40,000 bases of DNA from Chrysomallon squamiferum. Its lineage: Eukaryota; Mollusca; Gastropoda; Neomphalida; Peltospiridae. Of the stretch, positions 11,231 to 21,174 are shown piece by piece; the stretch's first letter is position 1, and every line of letters begins with the position of its first letter. Under the pieces are notes generated by a model. That model saw nothing but the letters and a program-made list of their open reading frames with translations, made no database searches and was not told where the DNA came from. Both the position numbers and the translations under genes were made by a program. Where the stretch lies: NCBI GenBank assembly GCA_012295275.1, contig CM022675.1, forward strand, positions 4,001,642-4,041,641, given 5' to 3'.

Positions 11231-11484
11231 ACGAAGTTTTATTTTTTTATTTTTTTGTTGTTGTTCTTTATAATTTTATTTATTTACTAGTTTTTACTTT
11301 TCTTACTATTATTATTTTATTTACAGTGAATCTGTGTAACTTCTGTCAATAGTATAACTGTTACTAAACATTCTGATATAAACAATAATTTATTATATTT
11401 TAATAAAGGGCTATCCAATTGAAAAAGCTAAATGTCTGGGTTTTGTTATAAATATTTCAGTTCACTCGACACCAGCCAAATAAC
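11231..11484. other. Unit 3'-flank sequence
   Basis: Downstream flank of tRNA B, matching 17737-17990 directly and 20255-20509 in inverted orientation. It has T-rich runs (possible Pol III terminator at the start) and no gene. Confidence 0.7.
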
Positions 11485-11946
11485 AACTGAGTAATAACGG
11501 AAGAAAAAATAAAAATAAAATTAAAAAAATGTTGAACATTTTTCCTGATTAATTGCTGATGATGATAGACAACAACAACGACAACCACGGCAATATGATA
11601 CAGCTTTCTGAAATGATATTTTCTTCTTGGCCATAATAATTATAATCAGATTTAAGACTGCTGTTATTCCTAATGTAGACAAGGCCTGTTAGCTCAGTTG
11701 GTTAGAGTGTCGTGCAACTGAGTAATAACGGAAGAAAAAATAAAAATAAAATTAAAAAAATGTTGAACATTTTTCCTGATTAATTGCTGATGATGATAGA
11801 CAACAACAACGACAACCACGGCAATATGATACAGCTTTCTGAAATGATATTTTCTTCTTGGCCATAATAATTATAATCAGATTTAAGACTGCTGTTATTT
11901 CTAATGTAAACAAGGCCTGTTAGCTCAGTTGGTTAGAGTGTCGTGC
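11485..11946 (+). repeat. 231-bp direct tandem duplication
   Basis: The block 11485-11715, from aactgagtaataacgg to the tRNA fragment ending gtgtcgtgc, is repeated at 11716-11946 with few changes. The junction falls in the tRNA anticodon loop. Unit 3 has the single-copy arrangement (17990-18221). Confidence 0.93.
11683..11715 (+). pseudogene. tRNA-Ile 5' fragment truncated by tandem duplication
   Basis: The first 33 nt of tRNA A (through base C32, GAGT variant) are followed directly by aactgagtaataacgg. The rest is missing because the tandem duplication begins here. It keeps the A box, lacks the B box and is not functional. Confidence 0.93.
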
Positions 11947-11987
11947 TAATAACGCGAATGTCGTGGGTTCGATCCCCACATAAGCCA
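11914..11987 (+). tRNA. tRNA-Ile(AAU), unit 2 copy A, acceptor mismatch
   Basis: Full-length cloverleaf with anticodon AAT, intact A and B boxes and discriminator A. The 3' acceptor strand reads ATAAGCC, not ATAGGCC, so base C4 faces A69. One mismatched pair in the acceptor stem suggests relaxed selection, so it may be on its way to a pseudogene. TTTT follows within about 11 nt. Confidence 0.85.
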
Positions 11988-12105
11988 ATTATTATTTTCA
12001 TTATGTATCATTTTTGTATTGTTTACATTTTCTCATTTATTATTAGTAGCAGTAGTAGAAGTAGGAGTAGTTGTTCTTGTTGATGTTGTAATATCATAAC
12101 CATTG

Positions 12106-12196
12106 ATATAATAATAATAATAATAATAATAAATATTAGTAATAATAATAATAATTAGTAGTAGTAGTAGTAGTAGTAGTAGAAGTAGAAGTAGTA

Positions 12197-12271
<75 letters not shown>
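12106..12271. repeat. (AAT)n then (AGT)n microsatellite, unit 2
   Basis: A short AAT tract (about 12108-12155) is followed by a long AGT tract (about 12158-12270) with three agaagt interruptions. It is positionally equivalent to 5457-5640 and 18378-18507. Confidence 0.93.
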
Positions 12272-13038
12272 TTGCTCTTCTTGTTGTGAAACAATAGAAA
12301 CATACTAAATATAATTTTTGTGAAATCAATAAGTGAAATGATATCAAGAAAAATGTCAGAAACGGATTTAGGGGCTGCTGTTACCAGCTTCACGTCCTCA
12401 CCTACACAGGGGATATTAAAAGCGCAATCCTCTATTAACATTATTATTAAATTTTGACGTTTATGTTAAAAAAAAAAAATTGCAAGATTCGCCCTTGTTT
12501 AATAAGAATAATTTTTATTAATGAGTTAGAGAAAATACTTTCTTGGTTTTGATTATTTTAAGTAACAGAAAATTAACTATGCAGACGATGCAGTAACAAA
12601 TCTATTATAATTATTGTTCCCTGTACTTAACAGCAGCGATACATTGAATGACTTGTAAAGAAAAACATGTTTTATCTCATAGCAAACATTTGTCTCTTTC
12701 TTCCTTTTTCTGCAAACTAATTCATCACAAACACAATATTTCATAATTTCGATATTTTATTTATCTCACTGTCTTCTCGTCCTAATCGTTTTTCTTAGTG
12801 GATCAAGGTAGATAACTCATGGAAACAAATCTATTATTAGGTAAGAGTAATTACCCTTCATTCGGTACATATTATTGTAGTCACGTTGTTAACAGTTACT
12901 GACATTTATACAGGCAGAAACGATCTTTCCGGGTTATATTATTAAACTTAGTGAGCTTTTAAGAGAACATTTCATTATAATTATTTGATTATATCGCTGC
13001 ATGATTATTTCAGTTTATTTCGCTAGCAGTGGTTAAAT
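12272..13038. other. Unit spacer, unit 2
   Basis: Equivalent of 5641-6392, with scattered substitutions. No gene seen. Confidence 0.7.
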
Positions 13039-13755
13039 ATGGCAAGTATAACACACCTTATTTCGAATCTGCAACTGTCGTCCGGCCTGTTAGCTCAGTT
13101 GGTTAGAGCGTCTTACGAAGGAATAAAATATTTTCGAGTTTTACATGACAATCAAATAAAAGTCTGTTACAACTGTATGGCGGATAATCATTTGTTGAAA
13201 GACTGTCCAAATATAAGGTGTCATAACTGTAAACAAAAAGGACATTTTGCTAGAAACTGCCCGAACATATTTCGGTGTGAAAAGTGTGGAAACAAAGAGG
13301 ATGAATGTGAGTGTTGGACAGAGTATGACAGCGACGAACAAAAAAACAGCGACAGTGACAGTGATGGTATGGAATATACTACAGATAATGTAAAATCAAA
13401 GGAGAAAAAAGAAAGTGAAGCACAAAGTATCCAGAGGATAAATACAACAGAAATGAAAATCAAAAAGGAAAAACAAAAATCGGAAAATGGAGAAAAACCA
13501 AGAAAATCCCCTGATAAAAACACCACAGTGAAAATTACTAACAAGGAAGCTGGAACCATCGAAGCAGAAAATAGTAAGCAGAGTAAAACAAAGCGTTGAA
13601 CGAGATTGATCAAGCGTCCGTCAGAAGAAAAACTGTGGAGCTTGGTAGAAAATAGAAAACAAAAAAAGAGACAAGCAGCGCACATGAAAAGTGTGAGAGA
13701 AAGTGTTGACAGGGTGATCAACGAGTATGGTGGGGGGAATATAGACAAGATATAG
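13039..13755 (+). pseudogene. LINE ORF1 (zinc-knuckle protein), copy 2, premature stop
   Basis: The frame opens at the flank ATG (13039), passes through the tRNA 5' part and stays open for 186 codons. It covers all three zinc-knuckle clusters (third begins RCEKCGNKEDECEC) and a charged tail containing an SDSDSD stretch. A TGA at 13597-13599 replaces the CGA of copy 1, a C-to-T change in a CpG. The homologous frame otherwise runs to TAG at 13753-13755, again 12 nt before ORF2. This copy has the seven-A run that keeps the knuckles and tail in one frame, so it is closer to the ancestral ORF1. Residues 1-25 derive from host flank and tRNA sequence, so natural use of this start is doubtful. Confidence 0.87.
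13084..13112 (+). pseudogene. tRNA-Ile(AAU) copy B, 5' part, split by LINE (unit 2)
   Basis: Same break as in unit 1: the tRNA reads to gagcgtc (13106-13112) and then ttacgaagg of the element. Its partner is 17685-17736. Confidence 0.95.
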
Positions 13756-13767
13756 AACATTTTAAGA

Positions 13768-16700
13768 ATGGGTAATAGTTTTCTAATTTTTCTAATTCTA
13801 ATTATGATGTTGTCTATAAATGTAAACGGACTGAGAGATATTGAGAAATTAAATTCAGTTTTTGCAACTATTAAAAGTAAACATGCAAATATTATTTTTC
13901 TACAGGAAACATTTTGGGATAATGACTTCATTGAGAGATATAAACATTTATGGGAAGGAAATATATTTTATAATAATTGTCCAAATAAAAAAAGTAGGGG
14001 TGTAGCAATACTGGTATCAAACTGAAGGCAGGATTTTAAAAATTAATACGAAAATAGATGAAGAAGAATACAGTTTTATAAATGTATATGCACCAAATAA
14101 TATTGAAGAAAGAATTTTATTTTTTAAAGGATTATGTAAATTTGTGGATTTAAAAAATACAATAATGGCAGGAGATTTTAATGAAATTTTAGATCCTAAT
14201 TTAGATTTAGGCATTAATAATAAAACTTTCAATATTAAAAAGTAGTAATGAATTACAGTCAGTTATTTTTAATTATAATTTAGTTGATATTTGGCGACAC
14301 AGAAATCCAGATAAAAGGCAATTTACTAGATCTCAAATAGTTGAAAAAACTATAAAACAGTCAAGAATTGATTTATTCTTAATTTCTAGAAATTTATTGC
14401 AGTTTATAAGTAATGTATACATATCCTATACCTCGGTTAGTGATCACAATTTTTTATCACTTAAAATAGATTTTTCTCATGTAGAGAGAGGTCAAGGTAT
14501 TTGGATCTTTAATAATGAATTGTTGAAAGATGAAAGTTTTTGTAAAGCTATTTTTGAAGTTATTAATAATGTTTCTGAGTGTCCTTTGTTACAGACTGAA
14601 CCTAGTGTTTGGTGGGACAACTTAAAATATAAAATGAAAACATGTGCAAGAAATTTTGCGATAAAAAAGAGAAAATCAGATAACGAAAAATATTATAATA
14701 TACAAAATGCTTTGAAAAGAGAATATGCTAAACTAGCTGTAAATAATCATCATGATTTGAGTAACATACAAATTTTAGAAGAAAAATTAAAATTAATTGA
14801 GAGATCTAAATGTAATGGTGCTATTTTAAGATCTAAAGCTCATTGGAATCTAGATATGGATAGAAATACCACGTTTTTTCTCAGTTTAGAAAAATCAAAA
14901 CAAGAATCAAATTCTATTAAAGAGCGATAATCAGTAAATGGATTAACAAGAAAAACGGAAGATATATTACAATATGCTTATGACTTTTATTCAAAATTAT
15001 TTACACAAGAAAATGTAGATATTATTAAACAGGAAGAAATAATAAATTACAAATGAAGAATTAACTGAAGCTTTAAAAGAAATGAATAGAAATAAATCAC
15101 CTGGTTTGGATGGTCTAACAGTAGAATTTTATGTTAAATTCTAGGAAAATTTTAAAAATTTCTTGCATAAAGTAGTTATGTCAATTCAGAAAGAAGAAAT
15201 GTTGTCACGTAGTATGAAAAAAGGAGTAATTAGTTTATTTTACAAGAAAAAAGGAGATAAAGCAGACCTAAAACATTTCAGACCTATCAGCCTTTTAAAT
15301 GTAGATTATAAAATTATTGCTAAAGTTCTTGCAGATCGTCTTAAACAAGTAATGTCAACTATTATTTCATCAGAACAAACCTGTTGTGTAAAAGGAAGAG
15401 ATATTGCTGACAATATTATGTCAGTAAGAGATATTATAGATATTGTCGAGTTAAATAATACAGAAGGGTATATAGTTAAAATAGATCAAGAGAAAGCTTT
15501 CGATAGAGTATCACATAGTTTTATTTTAAAAGTTTTGAAAAAATTCAATTTTGGTGATAATTTTATAAAGTGGATTAAAATACTATATAATAATATAAAA
15601 AGTTGTGTAAAAATTAATGGACATTTAACACCTTTTTTCAATATTACAATGAATGGAATTAGAATAACAAATGAACTTAATTCTTTATTATTTCAGCATG
15701 CAGATGATACTACAGTAACTGTCTGTGATGCTCACTCAGTAGAAAATGTTTTTAATACAATAAATGTGTATTGTAGTGCTACAGGGGCAAAAGTCAATGT
15801 AGATAAGTCAGAAGTACTTTATCTTGGTAAAACCATGATTGAAAACTTATCTTTTAACATTCCAATATTAATAAATAAAAACTATGTTAAAATTCTAGGT
15901 ATATATTTAGGACCAAATAAACCATTATGTGAAAGATTGAACTGAAAAAATAAATTAGCTAAAATGTCTAATCTAATTAACTTATGGAGTCAAAGGAAAC
16001 TTACTTTGCACGGAAAAGCTGAAGTAAGGAATACTTTATTAACATCTAGACTGTGGTATATCATTAGCACAATAAATGTACCAAATTGGGTAGAAAATGA
16101 AATTCATAAATTATTTTGTAAATTTATGTGGGAAGGAAAAACGCATTTAATAAAATATTCAACAATAATTGGAAATAAAATGTCGGGTGGACTAAATATT
16201 CAAGATATTTCATTAAAGAAAATGACTTTTCGAATAAAAATGTTAAAGAAATATTTTGATAATAATTTTAAAAATGTGTGGAAATATACAATGTCAATAT
16301 TTCTTGAAAAATATATGAATATGAATCTAAATTATGACATTTTTAAAATAGTATACAGTAAAGAAGCTTTAAAAGTTATCAATCCTTTTTATGCTGAAAT
16401 GTTATCAGCTTGGGACTATGTTAATAATGGAGAACGTAATTTCCCACTTGATACAGACGAAATATTGTCTCAGCCANTTTTCTTTTTCAAAATCCATTCA
16501 TTAAATATAAAAACAAATTATTATTATTTAGTTCTTTTATAAAAAGTGGAATAGTCAAAGTGGCTGATATTGCTTATGAAGTAATATCAGGTTTTCTTCC
16601 TTTTACAGCTATTGTAGAAATTATTCTTGAAAAATCTCCAGAATTATCCAAAAACCAAATTTATATACTTACAATGTTATTAAGAAATCACTTCCAGATG

Positions 16701-17476
16701 AAGGGAAAAGTTCTATTAACAGAAATGCTAAAAAATTAACATCTAATAAAGATTTAATTTTGTTTCAGAATAATGAAATGATAAATGTCAGTAAATTTAC
16801 AGTTAAAATAATTTATTCTATTTTAATTTAAAAAAACTTTAAAGCACCAACTTGTGAAGAAAAATGGAATGAGCTTGGTTTTAATATATTCTGGATACCA
16901 GTTTGGAAATGGATACACTATAGTGATAAATTTACTGAATTTATAGACTTAGATTTTAGAATAGTTCATCATATAATATATACATATAACAAATTATATA
17001 AATATGGCAAAATCTCATCTAGTGTATGTCCAGTGTGTTTGAAGGATGATGAAGATTTGTGCCATTTATTTTTGTATTGTGAAGAATTGAAGGAATTAAT
17101 ATCAATCTTTCATGAAATATGTATTTATATATTTAAGAAAACAGGGTTTTCTCTAGAACAATTAAAAAGATTATTACTATTTGGATGTTATCTCAAAATT
17201 GAAAATAGTACAATAGAATTTATTAATATTATTCTTTCAATTTATAGAATATCAGTGTTCAAAAGGCGTGTAATAGCTCAAATGAAAGGAACAAATATCA
17301 ATATAATACATTTTTTTAGAAATTATGTGTATCAGTGCTTTAAAATCATTCTAAATCAATATCGTATTCAAAACAAACTTTCAATTTTTATTAACAAATA
17401 TGTTAAGAACAATATTTTCCTAAAACTAAAAGATGACATACTTATTTTCAAATATCCTTTGGAAAGCTACAAATAA
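13768..17476 (+). pseudogene. LINE ORF2 (APE endonuclease-reverse transcriptase), copy 2, degenerate
   Basis: The domain order matches copy 1, with GDFNE intact here and the HADD reverse-transcriptase motif present. It is broken by a 38-bp deletion after the VAILVS segment (near 14021), an extra A near 14238, TAA at 14928, a frameshift near 15052, TAG at 15142 (Trp in copy 1), TGA at 15943 (Trp in copy 1), an indel with N near 16477, small indels near 16665-16675 and TAA at 16829. A 90-bp in-frame deletion at 15648/15649 removes the GVRQGCPIS motif, residues needed for template and primer handling. The C-terminal zinc motif is better preserved than in copy 1: CPVCLKDDEDLCHLFLYC (CxxC...H...C). 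It ends PLESYK at 17476. Confidence 0.92.
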
Positions 17477-17684
17477 TCAATATAGATATATCATGGAAAT
17501 GGATAAAAGAATTAATACTATAAACTACTGTAAATATATATGAATATTCCGAATAAATAAGTATGCGTGCATGTGAGTGTGACTGAGTGTGTGAGAGGAA
17601 ACAGATTTTATTATTGTTATTTACAGTTTTAATGTTATTTTAATTGTGTACAACTGGTGATTATACTAATAAAGATAAAAAAAA
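17477..17684 (+). other. LINE 3' UTR and A-rich tail, copy 2
   Basis: Matches the 3' UTR of copy 1, with a shorter GT stretch. It ends in aataaagat plus an A tail directly before gagcgtc. Confidence 0.72.
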
Positions 17685-17736
17685 GAGCGTCGTGCTAATA
17701 ACGCGAATGTCGTGGGTTCGATCCCCACATGGGCCA
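17685..17736 (+). pseudogene. tRNA-Ile(AAU) copy B, 3' part, split by LINE (unit 2)
   Basis: Begins with the full 7-bp duplicate gagcgtc and continues through the anticodon, T arm, acceptor and discriminator A. Confidence 0.95.
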
Positions 17737-18055
17737 ACGAAGTTTTTTTTTTTTTGTTGTTGTTGTTCTTTATAATTTTATTTATTTACTAGTTTTTACT
17801 TTTCTTACTATTATTATTTTATTTACAGTGAATCTGTGTAACTTCTGTCAATAGTATAACTGTTACTAAACATTCTGATATAAACAATAATTTGTTATAT
17901 TTTAATAAAGGGTTATCCAATTGAAAAAGCTAAATGTCTGGGTTTTGTTATAAATATTTCAGTTCACTCGACACCAGCCAAATAACAACTGAGTAATAAC
18001 GGAAGAAAAAATAAAAATAAAATTAAAAAAATGTTGAAATTTTTTCCTGATTAAT
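17737..18055. other. Unit 3'-flank sequence, unit 2
   Basis: Direct repeat of 11231-11560 and inverted repeat of 20195-20509. No gene. Confidence 0.7.
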
Positions 18056-18184
18056 TGCTGATGATGATAGACAACAACAACGACAACCACGGCAATATGA
18101 TACAGCATTCTGAAATGATATTTTCTTCTTGGCTATAATAATTATAATCAGATTTAAGACTGCTGTTATTTCTAATGCAAACAA

Positions 18185-18258
18185 GGCCTGTTAGCTCAGT
18201 TGGTTAGAGTGTCGTGCTAATAACGCGAATGTCGTGGGTTCGATCCCCACATAGGCCA
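18185..18258 (+). tRNA. tRNA-Ile(AAU), unit 3 copy A
   Basis: Complete 74-nt cloverleaf identical in design to the gene at 5263: GAGT D-stem variant, anticodon AAT and ATAGGCC acceptor with every pair formed. Both internal promoter boxes are present, and TTTT follows about 8 nt after the end. Confidence 0.95.
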
Positions 18259-18377
18259 ATTATTATTTTCATTATGTATCATTTTTGTATTGTTTACATT
18301 TTCCCATTTATTATTAGTAGCAGTAGTAGAAGTAGGAGTAGTTGTTCTTGTTGATGTTGTTATACCATCAACATTGA

Positions 18378-18437
18378 TATAATAATAATAATAATAATAA
18401 ATAATAGTAATAATAATAATTAGTAGTAGTAGTAGTA

Positions 18438-18506
<69 letters not shown>

Positions 18507-18507
18507 T
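18378..18507. repeat. (AAT)n then (AGT)n microsatellite, unit 3
   Basis: Same position and order as in unit 2 but shorter. Confidence 0.92.
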
Positions 18508-19278
18508 TGCTCTTCTTGTTGTGAAACAATAGAAACATACTAAATATAATTTTTGTGAAATCAGTAAGTGAAATGATATCAAGAAAAATGCCAGAAACGG
18601 ATTTAGGGGGTGCTTGTTACCAGCTTCACGTCCTCACCTACACAGGGGATATTAAAAGCGCAATCCTCTATTAACATTATTATTAAATTTTAACGTTTTT
18701 GTTAAAAAACAATTGCAAGATTCGCCCTTGTTTAATAAGAATAATGATTAAATTAAATTAATAAATGAGTTAGAGAAAATACTTTCTTGGTTTTGATTAT
18801 TTGAAGTAACAGAAAATTAACTATGCAGACGATGCAGTAACAAATCTATTATAATTATTGTTCCCTGTACTTAACAGCAGCGATACATTGAATGACTTGT
18901 AAAGAAAAACATGTTTTATCTCATAGCAAACATTTGTCTCTTTCTTCCTTTTTCTGCAAACTAATTCATCACAAACACAATATTTCATAATTTCGATATT
19001 TTATTTATCTCACTATCTTGTCGTCCTAATCGTTTTTCTTAGTGGATCAAGGTAGATAACTCATTGAAACAAATCTATTATTAGGTAAGAGTAATTACCC
19101 TTCATTCGGAACATTTTGTAGTCACGTTGTTAACAGTTACTGACATTTATACAGGCAGAAACGATCTTTCCGGATTATATTATTAAACTTGGTGAGCTTT
19201 TAAGAGAACATTTCATTATAATTATTTGATTATATCGCTGCATAATTAATTCAATGTATTTCGCTAGCAGTGGTTAAA
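18508..19278. other. Unit spacer, unit 3
   Basis: Equivalent of 5641-6392 with more substitutions. No gene seen. It retains the ATG at 19279 that opens the ORF1 frame in the LINE-filled units. Confidence 0.7.
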
Positions 19279-19324
19279 TATGGCAAGTATAACACACCTT
19301 ATTTCGAATCAGCAATCGTCGTTG

Positions 19325-19398
19325 GGCCTGTTAGCTCAGTTGGTTAGAGCGTCGTGCTAATAACGCGAATGTCGTGGGTTCGATCCCCACATGGGCCA
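19325..19398 (+). tRNA. tRNA-Ile(AAU), unit 3 copy B, empty LINE site
   Basis: Complete 74-nt cloverleaf: GGCCTGT/ATGGGCC acceptor (two G-T pairs), D stem GCTC/GAGC, anticodon AAT, T arm GTGGG-TTCGATC-CCCAC and discriminator A. It carries one uninterrupted gagcgtcgtgc where the LINE sits in units 1 and 2. T5 lies within 12 nt downstream as a terminator. Confidence 0.96.
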
Positions 19399-20194
19399 AC
19401 GAATATTTTTCTTTTTTTTCTTTTTTCCTTAAAGTATTATTGTTTTTATATGTTATTTATTATTATCACTTTCCAAATATTTACTATTTACTTCTTGAAA
19501 AATTAATTTACAGGTATTTTTATTATTATTTTTTTTTTTTTTTTTTTTTTTATTTTTTATTTATTTTTTATTTTTTTCCTATCATTGATAGCAGATACGT
19601 TTTGCAATTAAACCACAGCACTTTCGAGATATCCACATCAAACTGTAAATTCAAAGCAGGTATTAACAGGGGTGAATCAAGAGAAATATATTAAAGGTAT
19701 GTAAACCTTATCCTTATCCTTAAATATTTCAATATTTATTATTAAAACACAATATTCCGTCTTTACCTCCCCTTGAAAGAAAAAAATAAAAGAAAATAAA
19801 AATAAAAATAAAAGAACAAAAGTTCCGCTACAAAATGTATTACGCCCATTATATAATATTTACGATAAAGAAGATCAGTTTCATTATATATTTATGTTTT
19901 AGAAAAATGAAGGAAATCGCTACTTATCATTCTTTGTCAGTCTAAATCAACTCAGTTATTATATTTTGTAATTTTATCACGACTTTTTATTTATTTATTT
20001 ATTTATTTGACAAATCGTCTAACTGGTATTTTAATATTTTAATATTTAGTTTTAAACATTATTGTAAATTCACCATCTTGATGTATAGCTATAATTATGT
20101 TACAGACTGCAGTTTTAATCTAACAAAGCTGAGCTCAGTTCAGTTTAAAACCTTTCAGTACAAAATGTTTCCACGTGCATTTCGTGATTAGTGA
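19399..20194. other. Intergenic segment between inverted tRNA genes
   Basis: T-rich tract (about 19531-19577), then unique AT-rich sequence with a TTTA tract near 19988-20008. No gene. It has no match in units 1 and 2. Confidence 0.6.
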
Positions 20195-20583
20195 TCAGCA
20201 ATTAATCAGGAAACATTTTCAACATTTTTTTAATTTTATTTTTATTTTTTCTTCCGTTATTACTCAGTTGTTATTTGGCTGGTGTCGAGTGAACTGAAAT
20301 ATTTATAACAAAACCCAGACATTTAGCTTTTTCAATTGGATAGCCCTTTATTAAAATATAATAAATTATTGTTTATATCAGAATGTTTAGTAACAGTTAT
20401 ACTATTGACAGAAGTTACACAGATTCACTGTAAATAAAATAATAATAGTAAGAAAAGTAAAAACTAGTAAATAAATAAAATTAAAAAGAACAAAAAAGAA
20501 AAAGTTCGTTGGCCCATGTGGGGATCGAACCCACGACATTCGCGTTATTAGCACGACGCTCTAACCAACTGAGCTAACAGGCC
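20195..20583 (-). repeat. Inverted copy of tRNA B plus unit 3' flank
   Basis: Read on the minus strand, it is tRNA-Ile followed by the same flank as 11231-11555 and 17737-18050, ending in the cctgattaattgctgat block. No LINE is present. This is the downstream half missing from unit 3. Confidence 0.92.
20510..20583 (-). tRNA. tRNA-Ile(AAU), minus strand
   Basis: Complete cloverleaf on the minus strand with the same sequence as copy B (GAGC D stem, ATGGGCC acceptor, anticodon AAT). It has an intact LINE target and a T5 run about 7 nt beyond its 3' end. With the plus-strand gene at 19325 it forms an inverted pair about 1.1 kb apart. Confidence 0.96.
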
Positions 20584-21105
20584 GGACGATAATGATCGCT
20601 TTAAATTTTACGATGTCATAGATGCAGTGAAAGAACGACAGCTTTAATGCTTTTATTAACTAAGAGAATTATTGTTATTAACTTGAACAATTCAAATAGA
20701 ATTTTCGCTAAAAATATTCAAAATGTACAAAAACTACTTTCTTGTTCTGTAAACTTTGTTGACGAACTAGATAACTATTTTATTTTTAGTACAATTTGTA
20801 GTCCATTTATATCGATTTTCTAACTTGAGTTATTTCCCTTGAACTATTTCGGAATAACTGTAATTACAGTAGTTCTTACTCTGAACTCCAAGGATTTAGT
20901 TGACATTATCAGAGGCGTCATCTTTGATTCCAGAGTTAGCAGCTTGTTACTTATGTACTTGGAAAATATGTTTATTATAATTATTATTATTTATTTTATT
21001 ATATTATTTTTCTTTTTCTTTTTCTTTTTTTTTCTTTACTAATTATAATTATTATTATTTATTTTATTATATTATTTTTATTTTTATTTATTATTAATAG
21101 TAGTA

Positions 21106-21108
<3 letters not shown>
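20584..21108. other. Intergenic, no recognisable gene
   Basis: Unique sequence ending in T-rich low complexity. It shares only about 6 bp (ggacga) with the upstream flank of the other B genes. Confidence 0.55.

Positions 21109-21172
<64 letters not shown>
21109..21172. repeat. (CT)n microsatellite
   Basis: Uninterrupted CT dinucleotide of about 64 bp. Confidence 0.97.

Positions 21173-21174
<2 letters not shown>

Larger units (their letters stand above)
13113..17684 (+). mobile_element. Non-LTR retrotransposon in tRNA-Ile, copy 2
   Basis: About 4.57 kb, colinear with copy 1 and closely similar by eye. It lies at the identical tRNA position, with a clear 7-bp duplication gagcgtc at 13106-13112 and 17685-17691. 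The flanks are homologous for more than 1 kb on either side, so this is a duplicated copy of one insertion and not a second independent event. Private differences from copy 1 include a 38-bp endonuclease deletion, a 90-bp reverse-transcriptase deletion and two new nonsense codons. One base is ambiguous at 16477. Confidence 0.93.
11561..18055 (+). repeat. Segmental duplication unit 2 (LINE-filled)
   Basis: Second head-to-tail unit: truncated tRNA fragment, tRNA A, AGT microsatellite, spacer, tRNA B split by LINE copy 2, and 3' flank. It aligns with unit 1 over its whole length apart from small indels, the 231-bp tandem duplication and the different microsatellite. Confidence 0.88.
18056..19403 (+). 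repeat. Segmental duplication unit 3 (LINE-free)
   Basis: Third unit: tRNA A, microsatellite, spacer and an unbroken tRNA B. Homology to units 1 and 2 stops just after tRNA B (acgaa at 19399-19403). The expected 3' flank is not here but appears inverted at 20195-20509. Confidence 0.87.

Noticed and set aside
11152-11352. Short frame crossing the LINE tail and tRNA 3' part
   Set aside because: It runs from the LINE tail through tRNA sequence into flank, with no conserved domain and no plausible promoter.
12900-13140. Second, independent LINE insertion in unit 2
   Set aside because: The flanks on both sides are homologous to unit 1 for over 1 kb and old lesions are shared, so copy 2 is a duplicate of one insertion.
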